Origin: Weissella coleopterorum
GTDB taxonomy: Bacteria; Bacillota; Bacilli; Lactobacillales; Lactobacillaceae
DNA: 64,000 nucleotides
Reading direction: 5' to 3'
Assembly: GCF_011304355.1 (NCBI RefSeq)
Contig: NZ_CP049888.1
Location: 1,426,001 to 1,490,000, forward strand
Made by a program: the position numbers and the translations under genes. Shown here piece after piece: positions 63,902 through 64,000 of the stretch. How positions within the stretch are numbered: position 1 is the first letter of the stretch; the number at the start of each line of letters is the position of its first letter. The notes beneath the pieces are model-generated. The model had not been told where the DNA came from, did not search any database, and saw only the letters and a program-made list of their open reading frames with translations.

Positions 63902-64000
63902 GTACGTCTATTAAATTATTTGACCATTTGATCTAGGAGCGAGTTCTACCGGTCTCGCAACTAACCTGTCCGTAACTTTAACCTCAGTTAATATACGGTC
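63902..64000 (-). other. 5' region of mntH to the window edge
   Basis: No ORF. It contains GCGAG / CTCGC (minus strand, around a 10-nt loop), a stable small hairpin, and GTTAAAGTTACGG-type repeats. I could not match it to the yybP-ykoY manganese riboswitch. Confidence 0.35.

Noticed and set aside
63902-64000. Possible yybP-ykoY manganese riboswitch before mntH
   Set aside because: I could not find the conserved loop sequences, and the region is cut by the window edge.

Overview
The window is a compact, low-GC Firmicute chromosome segment and most likely comes from the Lactobacillaceae; I do not assign a genus. The evidence is the gene order (miaA-glnR-glnA, glk-yqgQ, rapZ-yvcK-whiA, clpP), an orphan ispE, a type-I preQ1 riboswitch before queT, a Phe T-box before pheST, clpL, and a complete lar (lactate racemase) locus. 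Nearly all genes lie on the minus strand. I see no prophage, transposase, rRNA operon or CRISPR array.

Layout. 1-10.5 kb: 3' part of an AzgA-like purine permease, a DUF998-like membrane protein, rpsD with a long leader, nagR with a broken nagA, ispE, an HTH protein, an ABC-F ATPase with a structured leader, tRNA-Arg, an SDR oxidoreductase and queT. 10.5-25.3 kb: an EamA exporter, a three-gene operon of unknown function, glnRA, miaA, a DUF3042 protein, a rhodanese-like protein, a Nudix hydrolase, a secreted LysM/EF-hand-repeat/NlpC-P60 protein, glk, yqgQ, 5-formyl-THF cyclo-ligase, a class B PBP and greA. 25.3-41.5 kb: a YfhO-type membrane protein, mltG, pheST, gltX, yacL, radA, dut, clpL and rpmF. 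41.6-50.7 kb: an acetyltransferase and the lar locus, with larA-larB-larC-larE-larD leftward and larR-larMN-larQ-larO rightward. 50.7-57 kb: an accessory stretch with a cupin protein, acetyltransferases, a pentapeptide-repeat protein, a TMEM175-type channel and an LPXTG surface protein, ending at tRNA-Gln. 57-64 kb: small housekeeping genes, clpP, whiA-yvcK-rapZ, uspA and mntH.

How the genes work together. The lar locus is self-contained. LarB, LarC and LarE build the nickel-pincer cofactor, LarA is the racemase, LarD a lactate/glycerol channel, LarMNQO an ECF nickel importer and LarR the regulator. nagA-nagR would feed cell-wall GlcNAc into glycolysis. PBP2, MltG, the NlpC/P60 protein, YfhO and the sortase substrate form a scattered cell-envelope set.

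The most noteworthy observations are these. (1) Four reading-frame breaks (two in nagA, one each in the yfhO-like gene and larMN) are each repaired by one extra G in a coding-strand G tract, which suggests either systematic base-calling error or real G-tract slippage. (2) The LPXTG surface protein has an (AAGT)4 repeat in its signal-peptide codons. Four copies put it out of frame and three restore a perfect signal peptide, so it is a candidate phase-variable locus. (3) Six near-identical EF-hand-like repeats lie between the LysM and NlpC/P60 domains of a peptidoglycan hydrolase. (4) An identical 13-nt motif in inverted orientation flanks larR, and larC is one uninterrupted ORF.
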